From assembly GCA_049642385.1 (NCBI GenBank), contig JBAROU010000003.1, positions 1-6,479 on the forward strand: DNA of 6,479 nt, written 5' to 3'. The notes beneath the pieces are model-generated. The model made no database searches and was not told the origin of the DNA. It saw only the letters and a program-made list of their open reading frames with translations. This document shows positions 6,132-6,479 of this stretch, piece by piece (within the stretch, counting starts at the first letter, position 1; each line of letters starts with the position of its first letter). Origin of the DNA: JBAROU01 sp049642385. GTDB lineage: Bacteria; Chloroflexota; Dehalococcoidia; DSTF01; RBG-16-68-14. The translations under genes and the position numbers were made by a program.

Positions 6132-6161
6132 CATCACGCTGTCACAGCCACGTCGTACGAT
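6128..6161 (+). promoter_or_regulatory. TGAC-N8-GTCA operator-like site and -10 box before the 73-aa gene
   Basis: TGACA (6129-6133) and TGTCA (6140-6144) form a 5-bp inverted repeat with a 6-nt centre. A -10-like TACGAT (6156-6161) follows at the same distance as in the site at 5305. The site overlaps the TGA of the 86-aa gene (6129-6131), so its conservation is not due to coding. The start site would fall near 6168, leaving a short leader with a good ribosome site. Confidence 0.4.
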
Positions 6162-6176
6162 AGGGCCATCCCGATT

Positions 6177-6182
6177 GGAGGT
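6177..6182 (+). promoter_or_regulatory. Shine-Dalgarno of the 73-aa gene
   Basis: GGAGGT lies 4-7 nt before two adjacent ATG codons (6187 and 6190). It marks the real start of an otherwise longer open frame that begins at 5956. Confidence 0.75.
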
Positions 6183-6186
6183 CTGC

Positions 6187-6408
6187 ATGATGATCATCTC
6201 TGATGAGCTTGTCGCCGCCACCATTGCTGAACGCCGAAGGGCTGTCGAGCAGCTCGTACGACAGCGCAGCGTGGGACTGGAGGGCCCGAGCGTGATCGTC
6301 TCGATCCGCGGCAGGCTTGCGCGTGTGCGGTTGAGTCGAATGCATTCGAGTCCAGAGCGATATCGGGGGCAGGTGCCCGTCGCGCCCGACCCGGAGTTGC
6401 CCGGATAG
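6187..6408 (+). CDS. Small basic protein of unknown function (73 aa)
   Basis: Not recognised. The start is set by GGAGGT just upstream; the frame is open much further upstream, but that part runs across the 86-aa gene in another frame and is discarded. Residues 5-27 (SDELVAATIAERRRAVEQLVRQR) look like one amphipathic helix rich in Arg. They are followed by a likely beta hairpin (PSVIVSIRGRLARVRLSRM, 34-52) and a Pro-rich tail. The protein is soluble and basic, so nucleic acid or membrane-surface contact is conceivable, but that is a guess. Its stop codon overlaps the ribosome site of the next gene, so both are probably one transcript. Confidence 0.6.
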   Translation: MMIISDELVAATIAERRRAVEQLVRQRSVGLEGPSVIVSIRGRLARVRLSRMHSSPERYRGQVPVAPDPELPG

Positions 6409-6412
6409 GAGG
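6407..6412 (+). promoter_or_regulatory. Shine-Dalgarno of the last gene, overlapping the previous stop
   Basis: AGGAGG begins within the TAG (6406-6408) of the 73-aa gene. It is 2 nt from ATG 6415 and 5 nt from ATG 6418, so the second ATG is better placed. This is the same stop-overlap arrangement as hisF-hisI. Confidence 0.7.
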
Positions 6413-6417
6413 TCATG

Positions 6418-6479
6418 ATGAGCCCGAATGCCTTGCTGGACCAAATCGTCGCCGGAGAGGGCGACGCGCCCCCGTTCGT
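6418..6479 (+). CDS. Start of a gene cut by the window end
   Basis: Only about 20 codons are visible: MSPNALLDQIVAGEGDAPPF, then the window ends. ATG 6418 is preferred over 6415 by ribosome-site spacing. An N-terminal helix followed by a Pro-Pro-Phe step resembles the lead-in of PaaI-type hotdog thioesterases, but this is too short to call. It appears translationally linked to the 73-aa gene. Confidence 0.55.
   Translation, partial: MSPNALLDQIVAGEGDAPPF

Overview
The window reads as chromosomal DNA of a GC-rich bacterium. Chloroflexota is my best guess, at low to moderate confidence. It rests on high GC with strong third-position GC, an apparently monoderm-style LPETG-anchored protein, promoters placed almost on top of start codons, and a compact histidine-core operon. 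An actinobacterial origin is not excluded, and no marker gene settles it.

Layout. (1) Positions 3-626 (+) hold the 3' part of a NYN/PIN-like (DUF88/LabA-type) nuclease gene, clearly more AT-rich than everything after it. (2) Positions 648-3659 (-) form one histidine-biosynthesis operon, read right to left: hisH, a small 2TM-domain membrane protein, hisA, hisF, hisI. HisI, HisA and the HisH/HisF synthase catalyse consecutive middle steps of the pathway (PR-AMP hydrolysis, ProFAR isomerisation, imidazole-ring formation). hisG, hisE, hisB, hisC and hisD are not in the window. The hisA-hisF gap carries two GC-rich hairpins of REP-like appearance. (3) Positions 3660-3753 are a divergent promoter region serving hisH on the left and, on the right, a secreted LPETG-sorted surface protein (3754-4320). 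(4) Positions 4372-5298 (+) encode a YafY-type HTH-WYL regulator, followed by a DinB-family metalloprotein (5367-5837), a common pairing. (5) Positions 5871-6479 (+) hold two small proteins without recognised function (86 and 73 aa) and the first codons of a gene that runs off the window.

The enzymes are ordinary and well conserved. The points deserving a second look are: the sharp base-composition step at the NYN/hisI junction; the membrane protein embedded in the his operon by a 4-bp ATGA overlap; the hairpin pair between hisA and hisF; two promoters whose -10 boxes imply leaderless mRNAs (hisH and the WYL regulator); and a shared TGAC-N8-GTCA element at identical distance from a -10-like box upstream of both the DinB gene and the 73-aa gene. 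I saw no CRISPR array, tRNA, rRNA, transposase or convincing intrinsic terminator. I did not find a clear new multi-gene system; the regulatory observations are the best candidates for something undescribed.
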